Part shown: positions 8,692 through 15,950 of the stretch, piece after piece
Position numbering within the stretch: the stretch's first letter is position 1
How the letters are laid out: each line of letters begins with the position of its first letter
Assembly (NCBI RefSeq): GCF_017743735.1
Contig: NZ_JAGHRO010000012.1
Span: 1 to 64,000, forward strand
Origin: Shimia sp. R9_2
GTDB lineage: Bacteria; Pseudomonadota; Alphaproteobacteria; Rhodobacterales; Rhodobacteraceae
Direction: 5' to 3'
Length of the DNA: 64,000 nucleotides
The notes under the pieces: generated by a model
What the model was told of the DNA's origin: nothing
The model's database searches: none
The model's input: the letters and a program-made list of their open reading frames with translations, nothing else
Translations under genes and position numbers: made by a program

Positions 8692-9864
8692 TCAGGGGCG
8701 TTCGATGGCGATTGCCGTGCCTTCGCCGCCGCCGATGCAGATCGCCGCGACGCCGCGCTTCAGGCCGCGTTTTTCCATGGCATTCAAGAGCGTGACCATG
8801 ATGCGCGCGCCGCTGGCCCCGATCGGGTGACCAAGCGCGCAGGCTCCACCGTTTACATTCACAATGTCGCGGCTCAGCCCCATCTCCTGCATGAAGGCCA
8901 TCGGCACCACGGCAAAGGCTTCGTTGACCTCCCACAGCTCAACGTCTTCTTTCTGCCAGCCGATTTTCTTCAAAAGCTTCTGAGCCGCAGGCACCGGAGC
9001 TGTGGTGAACAGGCCGGGCGCCTGAGCGTGGCTGGCGTGCCCGACGATATGGGCGCGCACCTTGAGGCCCTGCGCTTCTGCAGCGTCCTCTGAAGCAATC
9101 ACCAGTGCGGCAGCGCCATCCGAAATCGAAGAGCTGTTTGCGGGCGTAACCGTGCCGTCTTTGCGGAAGGCCGGTTTCAGCTGCGGAATTTTGTCGGGGC
9201 GCGCGTTGCCCGGTTGTTCATCTTCGCTGATTTCTACGGTGCCTTTGCGCGTGCTCAGGGTGACCGGGGCAATCTCGCCGTCAAAAGCGCCTGACTTTTG
9301 CGCCTCCAATGCGTTGGAGAGCGATTGCAGCGCGTATTCATCCTGCGCCTCGCGGGTGAACTGAAAGCTCTCCGCGCAATCTTCGGCAAAGGTGCCCATC
9401 AGGCGGCCCTTGTCATAGGCATCCTCAAGCCCGTCGAGGAACATGTGATCCACGACCTGCTGATGGCCAATGCGCGCGCCACCCCGCATTTTGGGCAGCA
9501 CATAAGGTGCGTTGGTCATGCTCTCCATGCCGCCCGCGATCATGATGTCGCGGTCTCCCAAGGCGACGGTGTCAAACGCCATCATCGCGGCTTTCATGCC
9601 TGAGCCGCACATCTTGTTCAGTGTGGTGGCGGGCACCTCTTCGCCCAGCCCGGCCTTGAAGCCCGCCTGCCGTGCCGGAGCCTGACCCTGGCCCGCAGGC
9701 AAAACGCAGCCCATGAGCACCTCTTCGGCAGTCTCTGTCCCGGCGTCTTTCAGGGCCGCTTTGATCGCGGTGCCGCCCAGTTCGGCCGCCTCCACACCGT
9801 CAAAAGCCCCTTGAAACCCTCCCATTGGCGTGCGCGCGGCGCCTGCAATCACTACTCTCCGCAT
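8692..9864 (-). CDS. Acetyl-CoA C-acetyltransferase (thiolase)
   Basis: A 390-residue thiolase. It carries the acylated nucleophile Cys in LNKMCGSGMKA (near residue 90), the VNEAFAVVP segment, GGACALGHPIGASGARI with the catalytic His, and a C-terminal CIGGGEG with the second catalytic Cys. The size and motifs fit the biosynthetic type (acetoacetyl-CoA from two acetyl-CoA, as in the polyhydroxybutyrate or ethylmalonyl-CoA routes), but no phaB or other partner is adjacent. It is a single gene ending at the shared terminator. Confidence 0.88.
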   Translation of the reverse strand: MRRVVIAGAARTPMGGFQGAFDGVEAAELGGTAIKAALKDAGTETAEEVLMGCVLPAGQGQAPARQAGFKAGLGEEVPATTLNKMCGSGMKAAMMAFDTVALGDRDIMIAGGMESMTNAPYVLPKMRGGARIGHQQVVDHMFLDGLEDAYDKGRLMGTFAEDCAESFQFTREAQDEYALQSLSNALEAQKSGAFDGEIAPVTLSTRKGTVEISEDEQPGNARPDKIPQLKPAFRKDGTVTPANSSSISDGAAALVIASEDAAEAQGLKVRAHIVGHASHAQAPGLFTTAPVPAAQKLLKKIGWQKEDVELWEVNEAFAVVPMAFMQEMGLSRDIVNVNGGACALGHPIGASGARIMVTLLNAMEKRGLKRGVAAICIGGGEGTAIAIERP

Positions 9865-10053
9865 CCCTTCGCTCCTCCTCCGTGATGTCTTTCACTATGT
9901 GCTTGGCTTTGACGGGTAATCTTTGCAAGGATGTTTCAGGATGATGAGTCTGAAAAGGCACGCCGATAAACAATTTGGACCGGCCTCCGCTCATAACTTG
10001 GTAACGAATTCCGAATAGTGTTTCCTGAGGACGAATGTTGAAGGAGACGTCTT

Positions 10054-10383
10054 ATGAATCTGTCGAGTAAGGCAGAGGGCGGAGCACTTGTGGTGTCAGT
10101 TCACGAAGCGCGCATTGATGCGTCTGTTGCGATTCAGTTCAAGGATCGTATGCGGGAAGAAACCGAGAATGCTGAAGGGCGCGTGGTGCTAAATTTGTCC
10201 GAAGTAGACTTCATCGATTCGAGCGGTCTGGGCGCGATTGTCGCGGCCATGAAGCAACTGGGCGGTGAAAACCCGCTGGAGCTCGCCGGGCTCAATGAGA
10301 ATGTTGATAAGGTATTTCGTCTGACCCGCATGGATACGGTGTTCCGGATCCACGCGACGCTGGAAGAAGCCATCACCGAATAA
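10054..10383 (+). CDS. STAS-domain anti-sigma factor antagonist (RsbV/SpoIIAA type)
   Basis: A 109-residue single STAS domain. The DSSGLGAI motif (residues 55-62) holds the serine that a partner kinase would phosphorylate. In this family the unphosphorylated form binds the anti-sigma kinase and frees the sigma factor or another target. The next gene encodes just such a kinase-like protein, so they form a switch pair. A good ribosome site (AAGGAG) precedes the ATG. No sigma factor or PP2C phosphatase is adjacent. Confidence 0.88.
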   Translation: MNLSSKAEGGALVVSVHEARIDASVAIQFKDRMREETENAEGRVVLNLSEVDFIDSSGLGAIVAAMKQLGGENPLELAGLNENVDKVFRLTRMDTVFRIHATLEEAITE

Positions 10384-10414
10384 GAAATCTTTGCAAAGTA
10401 GGGCACTCACACGC

Positions 10415-10849
10415 GTGACCAATTCGCAATCAGACATCCACATCGAGCTCGCAGGCACCCCGCAAGAGGTGCGAAATGCGCTCGAGACGCTGCGGCAGAA
10501 GCTGACAGCTGAGGAGTTTGCGGCCTGCAATGCGGGCGTGTTGGAATTGGTGCTGGCTGAAGTGCTGAACAATGTGGTCGAACATGCGCTGGCCGGACGC
10601 GAAGATGGCCAGATCGTGATCACCTGTAACTATGTTGAGCAGTGCTGGAACGTCGAAGTGCGTGACAATGGCGCGGCGATGCCGGATGGGCAGTTGCCAG
10701 CGGGCGTGATGCCCGATGTGGACGGTGCCATGGAAGAGCTGCCGGAAGGTGGCTTTGGCTGGGGGCTGGTGCGCACGCTCGCCGAAGACATTGATTACAA
10801 ACGCCGAGCGTCCGGTCACAACGCTTTGCGCTTCCGCGTGCCCGACTAA
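10415..10849 (+). CDS. Anti-sigma regulatory factor, serine kinase (RsbW/SpoIIAB type)
   Basis: A protein of about 144 residues with a GHKL ATPase fold: N-box ELVLAEVLNNVVEHA, G1-box VRDNGAAMPDG, and G2-box GGFGWGLVRTL. RsbW-type proteins phosphorylate their STAS partner and hold a sigma factor or other target. The start is uncertain: I took the GTG at 10415 (AGGG 11 nt upstream), while a TTG at 10391 would add eight residues. It follows the STAS gene closely and is surely co-expressed. Its target cannot be read from the window, since alphaproteobacterial general stress control normally uses PhyR-NepR-EcfG instead. Confidence 0.85.
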   Translation: MTNSQSDIHIELAGTPQEVRNALETLRQKLTAEEFAACNAGVLELVLAEVLNNVVEHALAGREDGQIVITCNYVEQCWNVEVRDNGAAMPDGQLPAGVMPDVDGAMEELPEGGFGWGLVRTLAEDIDYKRRASGHNALRFRVPD

Positions 10850-10966
10850 GCGCGCAGCTTTCACGCACACTCCCATCTTTGATCAAAATCACGCGCCACT
10901 TTTTGGTGAGGCGGTTGCAAAGCGCGTCACGCTCCCTAACATCCGTTAACAAGTGAGGGAGAGTTC

Positions 10967-12544
10967 ATGAGAGATTTTCATTTTCCGGGCCGGTCCGCTG
11001 TCATGGCGACCAACGGCATGTGCGCGACGTCCACGCCTCTGGCGGCAGAGGTGGCGGTCGACATCCTGCGCAAAGGAGGCAACGCGATGGATGCGGCCAT
11101 CGCTGGATCTGTGCTGCTGGGGATTTGTGAGCCTGCGTCAACGGGGATTGGGGGCGATTGTTTTGCGCTGGTCTCACCGGCGGGCAGCAATGATGTTTTG
11201 GCCTTTAACGGATCTGGCCGCGCGCCTGCCGGGGCCAATGCCGCCGATCTGCGCGGGCGGGGGCTTGAAGCGGTGCCAATCTTTGGTGTGGAGGCCGTGA
11301 CCATTCCCGGTGCGATTGATGGGTTTTGCACATTGTCTGAGCGCTACGGCAAACTTGGGATCGCCGACAGCCTCGCACCGGTGATCCGCTATGCCGAAGA
11401 GGGCATTCCGGTGGGGCCACGGTCGGCCTTTGACTGGCACCAGACCCAAGGCAATCTGCAAGGGCACGGGCGCCGGCACTACCTGAAAGACGGCAAGCCG
11501 CTGGTGAAAGGCGATATTTTCCGCGCGCCGGGACAAGCAGAGGTTTTGCGCCGCGTGGCAGCACAGGGGCGCGATGCTTTTTACACCGGGGAAATCGCCG
11601 AGGATATGGTGGCGACTCTGCAGGCGATGGGTGGTGCCCATACGCTTGAGGATTTTGCGGCCACCGCCGGAAATGACACAACCCCGATTGGCGGCACCTA
11701 CAAGGGCGCTGAGCTGCTGGAGCATCCGCCCAACGGGCAGGGCGCAACCGCGATCCTGATGCTCAATATCCTCAATCATTTTGACATCGCGTCGATGGAT
11801 CCCTTTGGCGTGGCGCGCACGCATATTGAGGCAGAAGCCGCCAAGCTGGCCTATGATGCGCGCGACCGCCTGATTGCCGATCCGGACACCACAGCCCGCA
11901 CCGAACATATGCTGTCGCTGAAGACCGCAGAAAAACTTGCCACGTTGATTGATCCTAAGCGCGCGATGGCCGCTGCTGCGCCGCTGACGGAGGCGGTACA
12001 TAAGGACACGGTTTATCTGACGGTTGTGGATAAAGACGGCATGGCGGTGTCGATGATCTATTCGATTTTCCACGCCTTTGGATCGGGCATTGCCTCTGAC
12101 AAATTCGGGATCCTGATGCAGAACCGGGGCGGGGGCTTTACCCTGAAAGAAGGCCACCCGAACGAAATGCTGGGTGGCAAACGCCCGATGCATACCATCA
12201 TTCCGGGCATGGTGCGGCGGGACGGCCGTGTGGAAATGCCCTTTGGCGTGATGGGTGGCCATTATCAGCCCAACGGGCACGCGCGCGTGCTGTCCAACAT
12301 CGAAGATTTCGGCATGGACCCGCAGGCCGCGCTGGATGCGCCACGGTCCTTCACTGAAGATGGCGAGCTGAAACTGGAGCGTGGTTACAGTGATGCGGTG
12401 AAGCAAGGGCTCGCGGATCTGGGGCACAATGTGGTGGTGCCTGCGATGCCGATTGGGGGCGCGCAGGCCATTCGCATTCATGCTTCAGGCGTTCTGGAGG
12501 GGGCGTCTGATCCGCGCAAAGACGGCGCAGCAATCGGGTATTAA
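10967..12544 (+). CDS. ggt: Gamma-glutamyltransferase family protein
   Basis: A 525-residue Ntn-hydrolase of the gamma-glutamyltransferase family. The precursor is cleaved autocatalytically before a Thr that then acts as nucleophile; T348 in KDTVYLTVVDKDG fits this position. The N-terminus resembles AATSHPLA-type starts (MCATSTPLAAEVAVDIL) and continues GGNAMDAAIA. No signal peptide is visible, which places it in the cytoplasm, unlike E. coli Ggt. The substrate may be glutathione or another gamma-glutamyl compound; cephalosporin-acylase-like relatives exist. The rhodanese gene follows 2 bp later, hinting at a sulfur-related unit. Confidence 0.85.
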   Translation: MRDFHFPGRSAVMATNGMCATSTPLAAEVAVDILRKGGNAMDAAIAGSVLLGICEPASTGIGGDCFALVSPAGSNDVLAFNGSGRAPAGANAADLRGRGLEAVPIFGVEAVTIPGAIDGFCTLSERYGKLGIADSLAPVIRYAEEGIPVGPRSAFDWHQTQGNLQGHGRRHYLKDGKPLVKGDIFRAPGQAEVLRRVAAQGRDAFYTGEIAEDMVATLQAMGGAHTLEDFAATAGNDTTPIGGTYKGAELLEHPPNGQGATAILMLNILNHFDIASMDPFGVARTHIEAEAAKLAYDARDRLIADPDTTARTEHMLSLKTAEKLATLIDPKRAMAAAAPLTEAVHKDTVYLTVVDKDGMAVSMIYSIFHAFGSGIASDKFGILMQNRGGGFTLKEGHPNEMLGGKRPMHTIIPGMVRRDGRVEMPFGVMGGHYQPNGHARVLSNIEDFGMDPQAALDAPRSFTEDGELKLERGYSDAVKQGLADLGHNVVVPAMPIGGAQAIRIHASGVLEGASDPRKDGAAIGY

Positions 12545-12546
12545 TC

Positions 12547-12933
12547 ATGGCCATCACACCAATCAAAACACTTGTGGAGAACGCCAAAGCGGACATTCGG
12601 ACGCTGTCGCAAGAAGAGGCCGCCGAGATGGTGGCCGCAGGCGAGGCGCTGTTTGTTGATATCAGAGATCCGCGTGAGCTGGCGCGCGATGGACGCATTG
12701 AGGGCGCCTTTCATGCACCGCGCGGTATGTTGGAATTCTGGATTGCGCCAGACAGCCCTTACCACAAAGAGGAGCTGGCAACCGACAAGACACCGATCCT
12801 GTATTGTGCCAGCGCCTGGCGCTCTGCGCTGACGGTGAAGGCACTGCAGGACATGGGTGTCGAGAATATCGCAGAAATGGAAGGCGGCTTTGGCGCATGG
12901 AAGAAACGCGGCGCGCCGATTGTCACCGAGTAA
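12547..12933 (+). CDS. Rhodanese-like sulfurtransferase
   Basis: A single rhodanese domain of 128 residues with the active-site Cys at position 87 in ILYCASAWRSA and the upstream FVDIRDPRE signature. Such proteins carry sulfane sulfur as a persulfide between donors and acceptors such as glutathione or cyanide. It sits 2 bp behind the gamma-glutamyltransferase gene, so the pair could process glutathione-derived sulfur; this is inference from position only. Confidence 0.88.
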   Translation: MAITPIKTLVENAKADIRTLSQEEAAEMVAAGEALFVDIRDPRELARDGRIEGAFHAPRGMLEFWIAPDSPYHKEELATDKTPILYCASAWRSALTVKALQDMGVENIAEMEGGFGAWKKRGAPIVTE

Positions 12934-12940
12934 ACAAAAG

Positions 12941-12962
12941 CGCCGGGTCTGGTGGCCCGGCG
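12941..12962. terminator. Terminator hairpin between rhodanese gene and hspQ
   Basis: Arms CGCCGGG (12941-12947) and CCCGGCG (12956-12962) with an 8-nt loop. Read on the minus strand the stem is followed by CTTTTGTTT, so it should end hspQ transcripts; on the plus strand there is no T-run. Confidence 0.7.
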
Positions 12963-12987
12963 TCGCTTCATGTGCGTTTGGCAGATT

Positions 12988-13314
12988 TCAGTTCAGCGCG
13001 AAGTGCAGCGGGTAGGAGCCATCTTCAAACGGGCCGAACATCTCATCCAGATCCGGATGGGTCACAGGCTCGCCGGAGTAGTCCGCAATCAGGTTCTGCT
13101 CTGACACATAGGCCACATAGTAGCTTTGTTCGTTTTCAGCCAGCAGATGATAGAAAGGTTGCTCTTTCGCAGGGCGGCTGTCCTCGGGAATGGCTTCGTA
13201 CCACTCTTCGGTGTTGGCAAATTCAGGATCAACATCAAACACCACACCCCGGAAAGGATGCTTGCGGTGACGGACCACTTGGCCAAGGTAATATTTCGCG
13301 CGTGTTTTTAACAT
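12988..13314 (-). CDS. hspQ: Heat shock protein HspQ
   Basis: A 108-residue protein matching the HspQ/YccV family along its whole length (KYYLGQVVRHRKHPFRGVV, EPFYHLL-like QPFYHLLAENE, YVSEQNL). In enterobacteria HspQ binds hemimethylated DNA and enhances Lon-mediated degradation of some substrates. It is a lone gene, convergent with the rhodanese gene and divergent from the AEC transporter. A CTTG element upstream could be an RpoH -35, but I cannot pair it with a clear -10. Confidence 0.9.
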   Translation of the reverse strand: MLKTRAKYYLGQVVRHRKHPFRGVVFDVDPEFANTEEWYEAIPEDSRPAKEQPFYHLLAENEQSYYVAYVSEQNLIADYSGEPVTHPDLDEMFGPFEDGSYPLHFALN

Positions 13315-13397
13315 GTGTTGCAGGCCCTACTCCTCAAAGTTAGACCCTGCAAGGGGGCTTTGTCCAACTTTAGCCGAATTTTAGCGGGAAACAGTCT

Positions 13398-14279
13398 GTG
13401 AACCTAATCTTAACAGTGTTGGAAATTGTCGCGCCGGTGTTCCTGGTTGCGGGGGTTGGATTTGCCTGGGTCAAGGCGGGTTTTGAATATAGAATTCAAT
13501 TCGTTACGCGCCTTGGCGTGAATTTGGCGGTGCCCTGTCTGATCTTCACGGCGCTGATGAAAACGGAGGCGGATCTTGGCGATTTGGCGCGCCTGACAGC
13601 GGCTGGATTTGCGGGATATTTTGCGACCGGCGCGCTCGGTTGGCTGCTCCTGAAGCTGGCCGGATTGGACCTGCGCACCTATCTTGCACCCTTCATTTTT
13701 GGCAATACGGGCAACCTTGGTGTGCCGCTTGCGCTCTTTGCCTTTGGGCAGGCCGGGCTTGAAGCCTCAGTCGTGCTTTTGGCGGTCACGGCGCTCTTGT
13801 CCTTCACCTGGGGCATCTGGATTGTGGCGGGTGAGGGGGCATTGGGCAAAATGGTGCAGGAGCCGATGATCTGGGCCACTTTGTTGGGCGCGCTGTTTCT
13901 CTACATGGGCTGGGAAACGCCCGACGTTATGACCAACACGCTTGATTTGATCGGGCAGATGGCCATCCCGCTTATGCTGCTGACACTTGGGGTTGCCGTG
14001 GCGCGGCTGACACCCGGGCGGGTCATGATTGCGGTCTGCCTGTCGGTTGTGAAGTTTCTGGCCTGTGCTGCGATCGGTTGGGGAATCGCCTCGCTGTTCG
14101 GACTGTCGGGCCTTTTGCTGGGCGTTCTGGTGCTGCAGATGGCGATGCCTGTGGGGGTCAGCAGCTATCTTCTGGCGGAGAAATATGAGGCGGATGCGGA
14201 TGCGGTTGCGGGCTTTGTGGTGGTTTCCACTGTGGCGTCGGTGATTGGGCTGCCGCTCCTGTTAACCTTGTTGTTATAA
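13398..14279 (+). CDS. AEC (auxin efflux carrier) family transporter
   Basis: A 293-residue integral membrane protein with about ten predicted hydrophobic segments and the family pattern of an N-terminal LGVNLAVPCLIF segment and a NTGNLGVPLALF repeat. AEC proteins carry small organic acids such as malate across the inner membrane. The start is a GTG at 13398. It stands alone, so its substrate is unknown. Confidence 0.85.
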   Translation: MNLILTVLEIVAPVFLVAGVGFAWVKAGFEYRIQFVTRLGVNLAVPCLIFTALMKTEADLGDLARLTAAGFAGYFATGALGWLLLKLAGLDLRTYLAPFIFGNTGNLGVPLALFAFGQAGLEASVVLLAVTALLSFTWGIWIVAGEGALGKMVQEPMIWATLLGALFLYMGWETPDVMTNTLDLIGQMAIPLMLLTLGVAVARLTPGRVMIAVCLSVVKFLACAAIGWGIASLFGLSGLLLGVLVLQMAMPVGVSSYLLAEKYEADADAVAGFVVVSTVASVIGLPLLLTLLL

Positions 14280-14356
14280 CGTCCAATTGTGATTTACCGC
14301 CGCACTGGAAATCCGGTAGACTGACAAAAAAGACAATATGAAATAGCGAGAGGCAG

Positions 14357-14944
14357 ATGAGCAGACTTCTCTTCGCGCTGGTGCTTTTGGGCTTTGTGGC
14401 TGCGTGTAGCAGCACCGATACCCGCGCGCCCAGCAACTTGGAAAACGCTTGTGCGATTCTGAAAGAACGGCCGCACTTCAAGCGCGCGTTCACCACCACC
14501 CAACGCAAGTGGGGGGTTCCGGTGCATGTGCAGATGGCTGTGCTGTATCAGGAGAGCAAATTCATCGGCAATGCGCGGACACCGCATAAATATGCGCTGG
14601 GTGTGCTGCCGATGGGCCGTCAGAGCAGCGCCTATGGTTATGCGCAGGCGCTGGATGGCACGTGGGATGAGTATAAGCGCGAGACCCGCAGCCGGGGCGC
14701 GCGGCGCGATGACATTCGCGATGCCACTGATTTTATGGGCTGGTACATGAATGAATCGCGCGACCGCAACGGCGTGTCTCTGCATGACGCGCGTGCGCAG
14801 TACCTGAACTATCACGAAGGTCATACCGGCTACGCGCGCGGCAACTATCGCAATAAGCCTTGGCTTACGCGGATTGCCGATGACGTGGCCAGCCGCTCGG
14901 CGCGCTACCAGCAGCAGCTGAAGAGCTGTTCGCGGATCTGGTAA
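14357..14944 (+). CDS. Outer-membrane lipoprotein, SLT-like lytic transglycosylase
   Basis: A 195-residue lipoprotein precursor: hydrophobic signal with lipobox VAAC (acylated Cys at 17), then a domain resembling the SLT fold in VHVQMAVLYQESKF (catalytic Glu in YQES) and SAYGYAQALDGTWDEY. The enzyme would cut peptidoglycan from the outer-membrane side. ATG at 14357 with GAGAGGC upstream. It is the second transglycosylase of the window and stands as a single gene ending at a strong terminator. Confidence 0.8.
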   Translation: MSRLLFALVLLGFVAACSSTDTRAPSNLENACAILKERPHFKRAFTTTQRKWGVPVHVQMAVLYQESKFIGNARTPHKYALGVLPMGRQSSAYGYAQALDGTWDEYKRETRSRGARRDDIRDATDFMGWYMNESRDRNGVSLHDARAQYLNYHEGHTGYARGNYRNKPWLTRIADDVASRSARYQQQLKSCSRIW

Positions 14945-14981
14945 GCGAAGCGCCAAACTTTCAAGCAAGACACACGTTTCA

Positions 14982-15010
14982 CAGCGCCTTTCGGGGCGCT
15001 GTTTTGTTTG
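14982..15010 (+). terminator. Rho-independent terminator
   Basis: CAGCGCC (14982-14988), 6-nt loop, GGCGCTG (14995-15001), then TTTTGTTT. It ends the lipoprotein transglycosylase gene and separates it from the hemP promoter. Confidence 0.88.
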
Positions 15011-15046
15011 GGTGGCAGGGTTTAATTTTGAAGCATTGACAATTCC

Positions 15047-15059
15047 GACTAAAATAGTC
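15047..15059. promoter_or_regulatory. Palindromic operator candidate upstream of hemP
   Basis: A perfect dyad GACTA-AAA-TAGTC sits just after a TTGACA hexamer (15036-15041) and 57-69 nt before the hemP start. HemP genes are usually iron-repressed, so this is a candidate site for an iron regulator of the Fur, RirA or IscR kind. I cannot assign the regulator from sequence alone. Confidence 0.5.
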
Positions 15060-15115
15060 AGAAAGAGGTCAGCCACCCGATGGGAAGCCGAACACCGCAA
15101 TTGATGGAGCGTCCC

Positions 15116-15274
15116 ATGACCATGCAAACTCAGACCACCGACTACACAAATGCGATGCCAGTGCACGATGCGCGTATCCTGACCGGGGAAAACGGCCTGG
15201 CGCACATTCGCCTGAATGACCAGCTCTATACGCTGCGCATCACCCGCGCAGGAAAATTGATTCTGACCAAATGA
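15116..15274 (+). CDS. hemP: Hemin uptake protein HemP
   Basis: A 52-residue protein of the HemP family; the core HDARILTGENGLAHIRLNDQ with YTLRITRAGKLILTK is diagnostic. HemP (Hmp) accompanies haem-uptake genes and is needed for efficient haem use in several bacteria, perhaps by activating the haem receptor gene. I chose the ATG at 15116 (GGAG 6 nt upstream); an in-frame ATG at 15080 would add 12 residues. No haem receptor or haem ABC transporter is in the window. The stop overlaps the start of the next gene (ATGA). Confidence 0.88.
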   Translation: MTMQTQTTDYTNAMPVHDARILTGENGLAHIRLNDQLYTLRITRAGKLILTK

Positions 15275-15783
15275 GCGGCGCGATGACACGCGGAGCGCAG
15301 CGCGTCGGGTTGCTCGAAGATCTCAACGATGTAGAGCGATTGGCCGTGCGGTGGTTGCGCCATTGGGAGCGTGATCCCGAGGGGCAGGCCGCTTTGCAGA
15401 ACAGTTTGGGTATGGCTCTGGGGCCGGAGCGCGCCCGCAATGTGAGCGGTGTGTTTGCTGATTTGATGCAGGTTGGTCACCAGTTTGGCCGTCGTCCTCT
15501 GTGCCGTCACGGGCTCTATTGCAACTGTCTGGGGGCCGATGAGGCGGTGTTTGCGCATCTGATCGAGGCCGCGTCAAACGGAGAAAACGAAGATGCTGCG
15601 CTGCTGGCGTCGCTGATCGTGCGCCCGGATATGGCCCTTTGTTTTTCGGGACTTGCCGCAGAGTTTGGCATTGCGCTGGCTGCGTTCACACGGGCCGTGC
15701 CCAAGCCAAAGCGACGCCCTGTGCCCAAACGGCCTTCGCTGAAGGCAGAGACGCAAGCGGCTGCCTCTCACACTTTGCACTGA
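15271..15783 (+). CDS. Uncharacterized protein coupled to hemP, Cys cluster
   Basis: A 170-residue protein that I do not recognise. It overlaps hemP by four bases, so translation is coupled. Visible traits are an alpha-helical N-terminal half, a cluster CRHGLYCNCLG with three cysteines and a histidine (near residues 76-86), and a Lys/Arg/Pro-rich tail (KPKRRPVPKRPS). The cluster could bind a metal, haem or Fe-S, which would suit the hemP context; no family supports this directly. Confidence 0.7.
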   Translation: MSGAMTRGAQRVGLLEDLNDVERLAVRWLRHWERDPEGQAALQNSLGMALGPERARNVSGVFADLMQVGHQFGRRPLCRHGLYCNCLGADEAVFAHLIEAASNGENEDAALLASLIVRPDMALCFSGLAAEFGIALAAFTRAVPKPKRRPVPKRPSLKAETQAAASHTLH

Positions 15784-15787
15784 TGTC

Positions 15788-15804
15788 GAAGGGCTCAGCC
15801 CTTC
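15788..15804 (+). terminator. Short hairpin after the hemP operon
   Basis: GAAGGGC (15788-15794), 3-nt loop, GCCCTTC (15798-15804) begin 5 nt after the stop codon. No T-run follows, so termination may be weak. Confidence 0.5.
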
Positions 15805-15903
15805 GCCCTTCCTAAAATATCACGCCGGTTCACGGGCAATTGTGCCAACGCGGCGGTCAGGTGGTTGAATCCTGCCCCCGAAGAGCACATGCTTTGTACA
15901 GAC

Positions 15904-15920
15904 GACAGGCTTGGCCTGTC
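15904..15920. promoter_or_regulatory. Palindrome upstream of degP
   Basis: GACAGGC-TTG-GCCTGTC is a perfect inverted repeat 31-47 nt before the degP start. It may be an operator for an envelope-stress regulator or a leader-RNA hairpin; the sequence alone does not decide. Confidence 0.45.
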
Positions 15921-15950
15921 TGGTTATGAAACACCAAAGGAGAACCGACC

